Part shown: positions 27,291 to 36,654 of the stretch, piece by piece | Layout of the letters: the number at the start of each line of letters is the position of its first letter | Numbering within the stretch: the first letter of the stretch is position 1 | Assembly: GCA_030695565.1 (NCBI GenBank) | Contig: JAUYRZ010000017.1 | Location: forward strand, 1-46,520 | Direction of reading: 5' to 3' | DNA length: 46,520 nt | Origin: Archangium sp. | GTDB lineage: Bacteria; Myxococcota; Myxococcia; Myxococcales; Myxococcaceae | Position numbers and translations under genes: made by a program | The notes under the pieces: generated by a model | Databases searched by the model: none | Seen by the model: only the letters and a program-made list of their open reading frames with translations | What the model was told of the DNA's origin: nothing

Positions 27291-29755
27291 TTCGCTCTTT
27301 CGTTCAGAACAATCGGGCTGAAATGCAGCTGGCCGGCCGCCAGCTCGATGCGCACGCGATCACCCTGGGCAAAATCACCCGCGAGGATGCGTTCGGCCAA
27401 CGGGCCTTCGACCAGCCGCTGCACGGTCTGGCGCATGGGGCGCGCGCCCAGCGTGGGGTCGAACCCGCCGCTCTTCATCAGGTGGGTGATCACCTCGTCG
27501 CTCGCCTCGTAGGCGATGCCCTTCTCGGAGTGCAGCCGCTTGCTCGACTCGGAGAGCAGCAGGGTGGCGATCTTCGCGACCTCGATCTCCTTGAGCGGCT
27601 TGAAGGCGCACCGTTCGTCGATGCGGTTCCACAGCTCGGGCGGCAACGATCGGCGCGCGCTGTCAGAGGCGGCCTGCTCCCCGGTGACCTCGATGCTCTG
27701 GCCCCCGAAGCCCATCGAGCGGCCCTTGCTGGAGAACGCCTCGGCGCCCAGGTTGGTGGTGAGGATCACGATGGTGTTGGAGAAGTCGATGTGGCGGCCC
27801 TTGCCGTCGGTGAGCCGGCCTTCTTCGAGCACCTGGAGCAGCAGCAGCAACACCTCGCGGTTCGCCTTGTCGATCTCGTCGAGCACCACCACCGACGAGG
27901 GCTTGCGGCGCACGGGCTCGGTGAGCTGGCCACCTTCGCCAAAACCCACGTAGCCGGCGGGCGCACCGATGAGCCGGGAGACGCCGTGACCTTCGGACAT
28001 CTCGGACATGTCGATGCGGATCATCGCGTCGCGGCTGCCAAAGACCACGTCGGCGAGGCCACGGGCCATCTCGGTCTTGCCCACGCCGGTGGGGCCGAGG
28101 AACAAGAAGCTGCCCATGGGGCGGCGGCTGGAGAAGCCGGCGTAGTTGCGGCGCACCACGCGCGCGACGCGGTCGATCACGTCTTCGTGGCCGATGACGC
28201 GCTTCCGCAGATCGCTCTCCATCGAGAGCAGGCGCGCGGAGTCGTTCATGAGCAACCGCTCTTCAGGCAGCTGCGCGATCTTGGCGATCACCCGCGCGAC
28301 GTCTTGCGCTTCGACCAGCGTCTTGCCTTCGCGGTGGCAACGCGAGCCCGCCAGATCGAGCACGGAGATCGCCTTGTCCGGCAGGAACCGATCGCTGATG
28401 TACTTCGAGGACATCGAGGCGGCGGCCTGCAGCGCGTCGGGCGCGTACTTGAGCCGGTGGTGCTGCTCGTAGCGGGTGATGACCCCGTTCAAGATGTAGA
28501 CGGTGTCGGGGATCGACGGCTCGTTGACCACCACCGGCGTGAAGCGGCGCTCGAGCGCGGGGTCGTTGCCCAGGTGCTTGCGGTACTCGTCGTGCGTGGT
28601 GGCCCCGATGCAGGGGAACTCGCCGCGCGACATGGCCGCCTTGAGCTCGTTGGCCGCGTCTTGCGGGCCTTCACCCGTGGAGCCGGCGCCCATCAGGGTG
28701 TGCACCTCGTCGATGAACACCACCACCTTCGCGGCGTTCTTCACTTCTTCTTTGAGCGAGTTGAGGCGCTCGGAGAACGAGCCGCGCAGCTGCGTGCCGG
28801 CCACCAGGGTGGCCATGTCGAGCTCGATGATCATCCGCTCGCCCAGGGGGCCCTTCAAGCTGGCCAGCTGCTGCGCCACGCCTTCGACCACGGCCGTCTT
28901 GCCGACGCCGGGCTCACCGAGCAGCACGGGGTTGTTCGTGCGGCGTTTGCCGAGGATGTCGATGATCTCGTCGATCTCGCGCGCGCGGCCGACCACGGGG
29001 TCCAACTTGCCTTCACGAGCGAGCGCGGTGAGGTTTTTTCCCAGCGAGGTGAGCAGGGGGAAGGTGCGCGGGTCGAGCTGCCACTTGCCCGACATCACGC
29101 TGGGGGCCGCGCGCGGTGCGTGCGCGACCGGGGCGGGCAATGAAGCGAGCTCTTCGACCTCGTCATCGGAGACGTCGTCGACCAGATCCCGAATCGACAT
29201 CGCTGGTTTGAGCGTGGCCGGCCTGGGGGCGGGCGGCGGCACCACGGTGGCCACGCGCGCAGGCGGCGCGAAGGGCAAAGGGGGCGCGCCGACCGGGCGG
29301 CCGGAAGACGCGCGCGGCATGTTCGGGGGCAGCTCGCGCTGCAGCATCAGCCTTCGGGGCATGCGGCCCGACGTGAAATACGAGAGCGCGGTGTTGCGCA
29401 GGGCGGTCAGATCCATGCCCGTCTTGAAGAGCAGGTCTTGCGCGGAGCAGCGCACCCGGGTCATGGCGATCATCGCGTGCAGGCAATCGGCTTCGGCCGA
29501 GCCGCAGTTGGCCGCGATCTCTTTGCCCTTCTCGCGCAGCTCTTTGATCAAGCCTTCCGGCTCGCTGGGCGCCGAGGTGAGCAGCTCGAGGAGAATGTCC
29601 TCGTTCACGCCCTTCTCGCCGAGCAGCAGGGCCGCGCGGTTCTCGACGGTGAACATCGCGAGCAGCACGTGGGCCGTCGTGAGGCGTTGGTTGACGCTCT
29701 GGGCAATGTCCTCTGCCTCCAGCATCACTTGAGCGAAGTCATTGCTCTCGACCAT
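27287..29755 (-). CDS. Clp/Hsp100 AAA+ ATPase lacking the middle domain
   Basis: From ATG 29755 the product has 822 residues. A divergent ClpN-like domain (1-145, FAQVMLEAEDIAQSVNQRLT) is followed by an unusual Pro/Ala-rich linker of about 80 residues (PPPAPRPATLKP). AAA1 has Walker A GEPGVGKT (Lys286) and FIDEVHTL; AAA2 has GPTGVGKTE (Lys560) and VLDEIDKA, then the C-terminal D2 domain. The coiled-coil middle domain of ClpB/ClpC between the AAA domains is missing. GRSMGFGGQ in AAA2 sits where the IGF/VGF loop for ClpP contact lies, so it may be a protease partner. GTG 29842 is a possible longer start. The 282-base gap to the divergent YIP1 gene holds no gene I can support. Confidence 0.9.
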   Translation of the reverse strand: MVESNDFAQVMLEAEDIAQSVNQRLTTAHVLLAMFTVENRAALLLGEKGVNEDILLELLTSAPSEPEGLIKELREKGKEIAANCGSAEADCLHAMIAMTRVRCSAQDLLFKTGMDLTALRNTALSYFTSGRMPRRLMLQRELPPNMPRASSGRPVGAPPLPFAPPARVATVVPPPAPRPATLKPAMSIRDLVDDVSDDEVEELASLPAPVAHAPRAAPSVMSGKWQLDPRTFPLLTSLGKNLTALAREGKLDPVVGRAREIDEIIDILGKRRTNNPVLLGEPGVGKTAVVEGVAQQLASLKGPLGERMIIELDMATLVAGTQLRGSFSERLNSLKEEVKNAAKVVVFIDEVHTLMGAGSTGEGPQDAANELKAAMSRGEFPCIGATTHDEYRKHLGNDPALERRFTPVVVNEPSIPDTVYILNGVITRYEQHHRLKYAPDALQAAASMSSKYISDRFLPDKAISVLDLAGSRCHREGKTLVEAQDVARVIAKIAQLPEERLLMNDSARLLSMESDLRKRVIGHEDVIDRVARVVRRNYAGFSSRRPMGSFLFLGPTGVGKTEMARGLADVVFGSRDAMIRIDMSEMSEGHGVSRLIGAPAGYVGFGEGGQLTEPVRRKPSSVVVLDEIDKANREVLLLLLQVLEEGRLTDGKGRHIDFSNTIVILTTNLGAEAFSSKGRSMGFGGQSIEVTGEQAASDSARRSLPPELWNRIDERCAFKPLKEIEVAKIATLLLSESSKRLHSEKGIAYEASDEVITHLMKSGGFDPTLGARPMRQTVQRLVEGPLAERILAGDFAQGDRVRIELAAGQLHFSPIVLNERAN

Positions 29756-30037
29756 GTGGCGGTGGACTCCCGGGAGACGCGTGAGGGCCGAGTTGTACAC
29801 CCCCGAGATCGTTGCCCCAAATTTTCCGCTACAGGTCGCCACAGAACTGTCTTTCGGCGTTTTGGGAACCCAATCGGGGCGGCTGCGGTCGAGAGGCCAC
29901 TTGCAGTCACAGCGTCAAATTCCGTTCGGGCCAGTGCTTCCGGGCTGTTGGGCTTTTTCGCTTTTCCGTGGCGAAACAAAAGGGTTGGTGAAATCAGAGT
30001 TGCCCGCTGGCGTTGTGTCCGCGCCCGCCCCCGACCC

Positions 30038-30748
30038 ATGGAAGCCCTGACGTTGCCTCTCCGCGCCTTGCTCGATCCCGTGGGGGCCATCCCCCGTGCG
30101 GTCGAGACCCGTCGATGGTTCGTGCCGTTGCTCCTGGTCGCGGTGCTGACGGCCGGGGCCGGGGCTTCGATCGCCGTGCGCCTCGACACCGCGCGCACCG
30201 TCATCCCCAAGATGCAGATGAGCGGCGAGCTGATGAAGGCCAGCGAACGCGAGGTCAATGAGGCCATCGAACAGGCCGGCCGCGTGGCCCTGGTCGGCGG
30301 CATCGCCAAGGGCCTGATGCTGATGCCCCTCTTGGTCCTCCTGCTCGCCGTGGTCCTGAAGATCGCCGCCTGGCTCATCGGCCGCAAGGCGCTGTTTGCC
30401 GACCTCTTCACCGTCGCTGCGTTGGCGATGCTGCCGTTGGCCGTCTTCCACGGCATCGAAGTGGTGGCCGCGCTCAAGCTCGAGGTGATTACGCCCCTCG
30501 TGGCAGAGACGCTGGTGCCCACCTCGCTCTCGTCGGTGATGGCGATGGCCAGCCCGGCGCTCAAGCGGGTGTACACCGCCGTCGATCTCATCAACATCTG
30601 GGTCGCCTTGCTGATGGGGCTGGGGTTCGCGGCCGCCTCGAAGTGGGCCCCGTGGAAGGGCGCGCTGTTCGGCCTGTTCCTCTACGTGCTGTTTGCCGCG
30701 GCCTTCTTCGTGGGGCTGCCGGGGCTCACGGAAGGAATGGGAGGGTGA
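30038..30748 (+). CDS. YIP1-family membrane protein
   Basis: The 236-residue protein has four to five hydrophobic helices. It has the YIP1/DUF1282 layout: an N-terminal PLRALLDPVGAIPRAVETRRWFVPLLLV segment, an amphipathic loop (KMQMSGELMKASEREVNEAIEQAG) and helices such as LMLMPLLVLLLAVVLKIAAWL. Function in bacteria is unknown. The ATG at 30038 is the first good start in the frame. Its stop overlaps the next gene's upstream GTG, and the TolC-like gene begins within five bases, so it heads the efflux operon. Confidence 0.8.
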   Translation: MEALTLPLRALLDPVGAIPRAVETRRWFVPLLLVAVLTAGAGASIAVRLDTARTVIPKMQMSGELMKASEREVNEAIEQAGRVALVGGIAKGLMLMPLLVLLLAVVLKIAAWLIGRKALFADLFTVAALAMLPLAVFHGIEVVAALKLEVITPLVAETLVPTSLSSVMAMASPALKRVYTAVDLINIWVALLMGLGFAAASKWAPWKGALFGLFLYVLFAAAFFVGLPGLTEGMGG

Positions 30749-30750
30749 AC

Positions 30751-32076
30751 GTGAGTCTCTTGAGCCTGCTCGTGGCCAGTCAGCTGGCGTCCACGCCCAT
30801 CACCATCGAAGAAGTGAAAGACGCCTCGCGCGAGTCGCTCGACGCGGTGCAGGCGCGCCTCGACGTGCAACGCGCGGTGACCAACACCACCACCTCGCGC
30901 TCGGTGATCCTGCCCCAGGTCGATCTCAACCTGGGCGCGGGCATGGCCTTCATCGGCCAGACGCGGCAGTTCAACACCGTGCCCGTGCTCGACGACAACA
31001 ACTTCCCCACCGGTGAGTTCGAGCAGCGGCTGACCACCACCAAGCCCACCGAGCAGGGCCGCTTCAACTTCGGCGTCTCGGTCAACCAGCTCATCTACGA
31101 CGGTGGCCGCTGGTGGAATCAGCTGGCCCAGTCGGGTGCGCAAGAGGAGGCCGCCCGTGGGCAGCTGCTGGAGCAGCAGCTGTCGAGCGAGCTGGAGGCC
31201 GTGCGCCGCTTCTTCGAGCTGGTCAAGGCGCAGCTCACCTTGAAGGTGTTCGTGGAGACTCTGGAGCGCAGCAAGCAGCAGGTCGATCGCGCCAGCGCGC
31301 TCTACGAAGCGGGGCGCAGCAGCCGGGCCGCCGTGTACGACGCGCGCACCAACCTCGCGAACGACGAGATCAACGTGGTGCGGCAAAAGCAGCGCATCGC
31401 GCAGACGCGCCTCTCGCTGCTGCAGTGGATCGGGCGCTCCGATGCCGATGTGGTGGCGGTGGTGCCCGAGAAGCTCGATCAGCCCGCGCCGGCCTTCGAC
31501 ACGGTGGCCGCGGTGAAGGCCGCCCGCGAGAAGCGCCCCCTGTTCAAGTCGCTCGACGAGCGCATTCGCGCCAGCGAGCTGGGTGTGGCGGTCTCCCGCG
31601 CCGACTACTTTCCCCGGCTGGGCGTCAGCGCGAACTACTCGCGCAACTCGCCGGAGCTCTCGCAGTTCGTCGACCCCACGCAGCAGAACGTCTTGAGCAT
31701 CGGCGCCAACCTCACCTGGGATCTGTTCAGTGGTTTTCAACACGTGGCGCAGGAAGAGCGGGCGCGCATCGAGCTCAGTGACGTCGAAGCGCAGCGCCGC
31801 CAGGCCATCGTCGATTTGGAGACCGAGATCTCCCGCGCCAACCAGGCCTACGCCACCGAGGTCGAGGTGTTGGCCATCTCGGAGCGCAACCTCGGCGTGG
31901 CCCAGGAGCAGACCCGGCTCGAAGAGGAACGTTTCTCCGCTGGTGCAGGCTCGACGCTCGAAGTGCGCAACGCGCAGATCAAATACACGCAGGCACAGCT
32001 TTCAGTGCTGCAGGGCAGGGCGGATGTCGCCACGGCCCGGGCAGCGCTGGAGCGGGCAGTCGGAGGCACTCCATGA
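30751..32076 (+). CDS. TolC-family outer membrane efflux protein
   Basis: The 441-residue product carries a signal peptide (MSLLSLLVASQLAS) and two long helical repeats typical of OEP proteins (SSRAAVYDARTNLANDEINVVRQKQRIAQTR; LAISERNLGVAQEQTRLEEERFSAGAGS). It should form the trimeric exit duct. GTG 30751 follows GGGAGG by five bases and is preferred over GTG 30745. The stop overlaps the adaptor start by four bases (ATGA). It belongs to one operon with adaptor, ATPase and two permeases. Confidence 0.93.
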   Translation: MSLLSLLVASQLASTPITIEEVKDASRESLDAVQARLDVQRAVTNTTTSRSVILPQVDLNLGAGMAFIGQTRQFNTVPVLDDNNFPTGEFEQRLTTTKPTEQGRFNFGVSVNQLIYDGGRWWNQLAQSGAQEEAARGQLLEQQLSSELEAVRRFFELVKAQLTLKVFVETLERSKQQVDRASALYEAGRSSRAAVYDARTNLANDEINVVRQKQRIAQTRLSLLQWIGRSDADVVAVVPEKLDQPAPAFDTVAAVKAAREKRPLFKSLDERIRASELGVAVSRADYFPRLGVSANYSRNSPELSQFVDPTQQNVLSIGANLTWDLFSGFQHVAQEERARIELSDVEAQRRQAIVDLETEISRANQAYATEVEVLAISERNLGVAQEQTRLEEERFSAGAGSTLEVRNAQIKYTQAQLSVLQGRADVATARAALERAVGGTP

Positions 32077-33347
32077 CGTGGTGGAAGGGTTTGATCGCAG
32101 CGCTCATCATCGCTGCAGTGGGCGGCATCACGTTTGCGGGTCTTCGCGAAAAGCCGCCTCCGGCGACCGAGGTGCAATTCGGCAAGGTGAAGAAGGGCCC
32201 CATCACGCGCACCGTGACGGGCGCGGGAAAAGTCGAGGCGGCCACCACGGTGAAGATCAGCTCGAACCTCTCGGGCGATCTGATGGAGCTGCCGGTGAAG
32301 GTCGGCGACACCGTCAAGAAGGGCCAGGTGCTGGCGAAGTTGGACAAACGCCGCGTCGAGGCCAGCGTGCGTCAGGCTTCGGCTTCCTGGTCTGCCGCGA
32401 AGTCCGAGATGACGACGGTGCAGGTCGAGATCGATCGCCTCACTCAGGAGCTCGGCCGGGTCAAAGGCCTCGTGGAGAAGGGCCTCGCTTCGAAGGCCGA
32501 GCAGGAGCGGGCGATGTCGGATCTCGCGTCGGCCAGGTCACGTCTCGCCTCGCAGGCCGATCGCGCCGCGCAGGCCGCCGCCGTGATGGAAGAAGCGGCC
32601 AACAACCTCTCGCGCACCACGCTGTTCTCACCCATCGACGGCAACGTGATCGAAGTCACCCGCGAGGTGGGTGAGCGGGTGCGTGGCTCTGACTTCAATG
32701 AAGATGTGGTGATGACCCTGGCCGCGCTTCACACGATGGAGGTGAAGATCGAGGTCGGTGAACACGAGGTGGTGCACCTGATCCTCGGGCAGAAGTCAGA
32801 CATCAAGATCGATGCGTTCGATGGCCAGACCTTCGAAGGCACCGTGGTGGAGATCGCGCAGAAGGCGCTCATCCGCAACCCGGGCACCGAGCAGGAGACC
32901 ACCAGCTTCCCCGTGACCGTCGCGCTGGTGGCCAAGCCCGATCGGGTGCTGCCGGGCATGAGCGCCGAAGTGAAGGTGACCGCCGATCAGCGTGACTCCG
33001 CGTTGATCGTGCCGGTGCAGGCGGTGACGGTGCGGCCCGAGCGTTCGTTGGCCGACACCGCCACCAACATCGAGGGCAACAAGCTCTCGGCGCCCAAGAA
33101 GGGCGAGACCTTCGCCAAGGTGGTCTTCGTCGTCGACGCTGAGAAGAAGGTGCACGCGCGCAGGGTGAAGACGGGCATCTCGTCTGACACCGACATCGAG
33201 ATCCTCGAGGGCCTGTCGGAGGGCGACGAGATCATCGAAGGCCCCTACCGCACGCTGGCCAAAGACCTGAAGGAAGGCGACCTCGTGGAAGATCAGAAGG
33301 CGGGCGGCGGCAAGGGTCCGGGCGGCCGCGGCGGGAAGCGCGGTTGA
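32073..33347 (+). CDS. periplasmic adaptor (MacA/HlyD type)
   Basis: The 424-residue protein starts with one membrane anchor (LIAALIIAAVGGITFAG). A lipoyl/barrel-sandwich half (VKVGDTVKKGQVLAKLD) is followed by a coiled coil of about 95 residues, the second lipoyl half (TLFSPIDGNVIEV), a beta-barrel and a membrane-proximal domain. It bridges the inner-membrane pump and the TolC-like duct. The C-terminus is a Gly/Lys-rich tail. Overlapping reading frames on both sides show tight co-translation. Confidence 0.93.
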   Translation: MTWWKGLIAALIIAAVGGITFAGLREKPPPATEVQFGKVKKGPITRTVTGAGKVEAATTVKISSNLSGDLMELPVKVGDTVKKGQVLAKLDKRRVEASVRQASASWSAAKSEMTTVQVEIDRLTQELGRVKGLVEKGLASKAEQERAMSDLASARSRLASQADRAAQAAAVMEEAANNLSRTTLFSPIDGNVIEVTREVGERVRGSDFNEDVVMTLAALHTMEVKIEVGEHEVVHLILGQKSDIKIDAFDGQTFEGTVVEIAQKALIRNPGTEQETTSFPVTVALVAKPDRVLPGMSAEVKVTADQRDSALIVPVQAVTVRPERSLADTATNIEGNKLSAPKKGETFAKVVFVVDAEKKVHARRVKTGISSDTDIEILEGLSEGDEIIEGPYRTLAKDLKEGDLVEDQKAGGGKGPGGRGGKRG

Positions 33348-33350
33348 GCC

Positions 33351-34073
33351 ATGCTGATTGAGCTCAGCGACATCCACCGCGAGTACACCGTCGGCGGTGA
33401 GCTGGTGCGCGCGCTCGCGGGCGTGAGCATCGGCATCGATCGCGGCGAGTGGGTGGCCATCATCGGCCAGTCGGGCTCGGGCAAGTCGACCTTGATGAAC
33501 GTGATCGGCTGCCTCGATACGCCCACCCGCGGCAGCTACATGCTCAACGGCAAAGACGTCTCCCGAATGGATGACGACGAGCTGGCCGGCATTCGCAACG
33601 CAGAGATCGGCTTCATCTTTCAGAACTTCCAGCTGCTCCCGCGTGAGACGGCGCTGGCGAACGTCGAGCTGCCCCTGGTGTACCGCGGCGTGCCTGCCAA
33701 AGAGCGCCGCGCGAAGGCGGTGGAGGCGCTGCAGAAGGTGAAGCTCGAGGCGCGCATGCACCACAAGCCCACCGAGTTGTCGGGCGGTCAGAGACAGCGC
33801 GTGGCCATCGCGCGCGCGCTGGCGGGAACGCCGTCGTTGCTGCTGGCCGACGAGCCCACCGGCAACCTCGACTCGGCCACGGGCGAGGAGATCGTCAAGC
33901 TGTTCGAAGAGCTTCACCGCGCCGGGCACACCATCGTGCTGGTGACGCACGAGCCCAAGTTGGCGGCGCGGTGCCCGCGGGCGATCCGCTTGAGCGACGG
34001 CAAGGTGATCGGTGACGGGCCTGGCGCGAAGATCGCCTACCTCGACGTGGCGCAGCCGCCGGTGGCGGTATGA
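33351..34073 (+). CDS. ABC transporter ATPase (MacB/LolD type)
   Basis: The 240-residue ATPase has Walker [10 protein letters not shown] (39-47), the signature [14 protein letters not shown] near residue 143 and Walker [13 protein letters not shown] near 163. The insertion around [19 protein letters not shown] is that of the MacB/LolD group. It powers the mechanotransmission pump formed with the permeases downstream. It is a separate protein, not fused to a permease as in MacB of E. coli. Four bases separate it from the adaptor. Confidence 0.95.
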   Translation: MLIELSDIHREYTVGGELVRALAGVSIGIDRGEWVAIIGQSGSGKSTLMNVIGCLDTPTRGSYMLNGKDVSRMDDDELAGIRNAEIGFIFQNFQLLPRETALANVELPLVYRGVPAKERRAKAVEALQKVKLEARMHHKPTELSGGQRQRVAIARALAGTPSLLLADEPTGNLDSATGEEIVKLFEELHRAGHTIVLVTHEPKLAARCPRAIRLSDGKVIGDGPGAKIAYLDVAQPPVAV

Positions 34074-34113
34074 CGCGTACCCCTGCCTGCGGGGCGAACG
34101 GTGGAGGGGGGTC

Positions 34114-35343
34114 ATGAGCCTGCGCATCGACCTGGTCGAGGGCATGCGCATCGCCATCAACTCGCTGGCCAACCACCGGCTGCGCACGCTGCTCACCACC
34201 GTGGGCGTGGGCATCGGCGTGGCCACGTTGCTGGCGATCTTAGGCATCGTGCAGGGCATGGACACCAGCTTCCAGGCGCAGCTGGCGAGCCTGGGCAGCT
34301 CGTCGGTCTACGTGAGCAAGCACCCCTGGGTTCAGATGGGCAACTGGTGGGAGTTCCGCAACCGCAAGAACCTCACCGTCGACGACATGGAGGCGGTGCG
34401 CGCGCAGTGCACCCTGTGCGCCGCGGTGGTGCCGATCCTCGATGACAACGACGACGTGGAGTTCATGGGCCGCTCGCTCAACTTCGTGTCGATCACCGGC
34501 TCGACGGCCGAGTGGCTCACCGTCAGCGGCTTCGAGACCACCAACGGCCGCTTCATCACCGACGCCGACAACGAGAGCCGCCGGCTGGTCGCGGTGATCG
34601 GCACCGACATCGCCGACACCTTCTTTCCCAACGGCATCGATCCCATCGGCTCGACCATTCGGGTGGCGGGCAAGCCCTTCACGGTGATCGGCGTGCTGTC
34701 TCGCAAGGGGAAGATCCTCGATCAGAGCCAGGACCTGTCGGTGGTCATTCCGTTCAACACCTTCAAGGCCTTCTTCCGCGGCCGGCGATCCATCGACATC
34801 GGCATCCAGGTGAAGGATCCCGAGACGCTCGATCAGAGTGAGGATCAGCTGGTGGGCATCTTGCGCCGCATTCGAGAGACGCCGCCCGAGAAGCCCGACG
34901 ACTTCGCCATCAACAAGCCCGATCAGCTCGCGTCGACCTACGAGCAGCTCACCGGCGCCCTCTACGGCGTGGCGCTGGGCATCGGCTTCATCACGCTGCT
35001 CGTCGGGGGCATCGGCATCATGAACATCATGCTGGTCTCGGTGAGGGAGCGCACCCGCGAGATCGGCATTCGCCGCGCGCTGGGCGCGACCAAACGCACC
35101 ATCATCACGCAGTTCGTGCTCGAGGCGACGCTGGTCTCCGCGGTCGGTGGCGCGATCGGCACGGTGGTGGGGTTGGGTGGGGCGAAGATCGTCAGCTTGA
35201 TCACCCCGCTGGCGGCCACCGTGAAACCCGGCACCGTCTTCTTCGGCGTGGGCTTCGCTGCATTGGTCGGCCTGGTCTTCGGCATCTGGCCGGCGGCGCG
35301 CGCCGCGAACCTCGACCCCGTCGAAGCGCTGAGGGACGAATGA
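34114..35343 (+). CDS. MacB-type ABC transporter permease 1
   Basis: The 409-residue permease has one N-terminal helix (RLRTLLTTVGVGIGVATLLAI), a periplasmic domain of about 200 residues (PFTVIGVLSRKGKI is a family mark) and three C-terminal helices with the FtsX signature MLVSVRERTREIGIRRALGA. GGAGGGGGG precedes the ATG at 34114. It is followed by a second permease in overlapping frame (ATGA). Confidence 0.94.
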   Translation: MSLRIDLVEGMRIAINSLANHRLRTLLTTVGVGIGVATLLAILGIVQGMDTSFQAQLASLGSSSVYVSKHPWVQMGNWWEFRNRKNLTVDDMEAVRAQCTLCAAVVPILDDNDDVEFMGRSLNFVSITGSTAEWLTVSGFETTNGRFITDADNESRRLVAVIGTDIADTFFPNGIDPIGSTIRVAGKPFTVIGVLSRKGKILDQSQDLSVVIPFNTFKAFFRGRRSIDIGIQVKDPETLDQSEDQLVGILRRIRETPPEKPDDFAINKPDQLASTYEQLTGALYGVALGIGFITLLVGGIGIMNIMLVSVRERTREIGIRRALGATKRTIITQFVLEATLVSAVGGAIGTVVGLGGAKIVSLITPLAATVKPGTVFFGVGFAALVGLVFGIWPAARAANLDPVEALRDE

Positions 35344-36584
35344 TTCGCGCCTTCTTCGACAACCTCGCGCTCGCCTTCGGCACCTTCGTGGCGCACCCGC
35401 TGCGCACCATGCTCACGCTGCTGGGCATCGTGATCGGCGTGAGCACGGTGATGACCATGATGGCCCTGCTCGAGGGGCTGCGGGTCAAGGTGAACAAAGA
35501 CTTCAGCCAGCTCGGCGCGAACGTGTTCCGCGTCGACAAGTGGCCTCAGGGGTTCCGCTTCGGCGGTGGCGGCGTCGACTGGAACCGCATCAGCAAGCGG
35601 CCCATTCTCACCGTGGCCGACAAACGCGCGCTGGCCGAGCAATGCCCGTCGGTGCTGCGCACCTCGGCGACCTCGTGGCAGCCCGCTCAGAAGGTGCGCA
35701 CCGCGATGTCGGAGACGCAGCCCAACGTCTTCATCATCGGCGCCACCGTCGAGTACCCGGAGACCTCGGGCATCACCATCGCCACCGGCCGCACCTTCAA
35801 CGACACCGAAGAGGTCGATGGCCGAAGGGTGGCGGTGCTCGGGCCCGACGTGGCCGACAAGCTGTTCCCGTCGCTCGACCCCCTCGGTCAGGAGGTGAGG
35901 CTCAAGGGCCGGCCCTACACGGTGATCGGCGTGATGGAGCGGCGCGGCAAGTTGATGGGCATGTTCAACCTGGACAACCAGGTGATGATCCCCATGACCA
36001 CCTTCCTCGGCGCGTACGGGAAACGCCGCAACGTGTCGCTCAACATCGAGGCGATCGACAAGGACAGCACCGACAAGGCGATGGAAGAGGTCACCCGCGT
36101 GATGCGTCAGCGCCGCGACGTCGCCCCGATGGACGACAACAACTTCGAGATCTCCACCAACGAGTCGATGGCCAAGTCGCTCAACGATCTCTCGAACGTG
36201 GTGACCGCGGCGACGTTCGGCGTGTGCATCTTGTCGCTCATCGTCGGCGGCATCGGCATGTTGAACTTCATGCTGGTGTCGGTCACCGAACGAACCCGGG
36301 AGATCGGCATTCGCAAGGCGCTCGGTGCACGCCGCAACCGCATCCTGATGCAGTTCGCCACCGAGGCCATGGTGCTTTCTCTGGTCGGCGGCATCATCGG
36401 CATCGGAATTGGTTTTGGCCTCGCCTTCCTCGGGAGGTGGACCTTCGGCCTCTACACCTCGGTTCCCCTCTGGTCGGTGATGATCTCCCTGGCGATGTCG
36501 AGCGGGGTGGGGCTGGTGTTCGGCATCTACCCGGCGGCCCGCGCGGCGAAGCTCGATCCCATCGAGGCGATGCGCTCCGAGTAG
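35340..36584 (+). CDS. MacB-type ABC transporter permease 2
   Basis: The 414-residue second permease has the same topology as the first: an N-terminal helix (MLTLLGIVIGVSTVMTMMA), a periplasmic domain and the FtsX motif MLVSVTERTREIGIRKALGA near residue 320. The two share the motifs but differ in the periplasmic domains, so a heterodimer is likely. It ends the efflux operon. Confidence 0.94.
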   Translation: MIRAFFDNLALAFGTFVAHPLRTMLTLLGIVIGVSTVMTMMALLEGLRVKVNKDFSQLGANVFRVDKWPQGFRFGGGGVDWNRISKRPILTVADKRALAEQCPSVLRTSATSWQPAQKVRTAMSETQPNVFIIGATVEYPETSGITIATGRTFNDTEEVDGRRVAVLGPDVADKLFPSLDPLGQEVRLKGRPYTVIGVMERRGKLMGMFNLDNQVMIPMTTFLGAYGKRRNVSLNIEAIDKDSTDKAMEEVTRVMRQRRDVAPMDDNNFEISTNESMAKSLNDLSNVVTAATFGVCILSLIVGGIGMLNFMLVSVTERTREIGIRKALGARRNRILMQFATEAMVLSLVGGIIGIGIGFGLAFLGRWTFGLYTSVPLWSVMISLAMSSGVGLVFGIYPAARAAKLDPIEAMRSE

Positions 36585-36654
36585 GGCCCCCTTGCGCTCG
36601 GGGGTGGATCTGGGTGAGACGACGGCCTCGGCCGCTGCTTTCGGGGAACCCACT

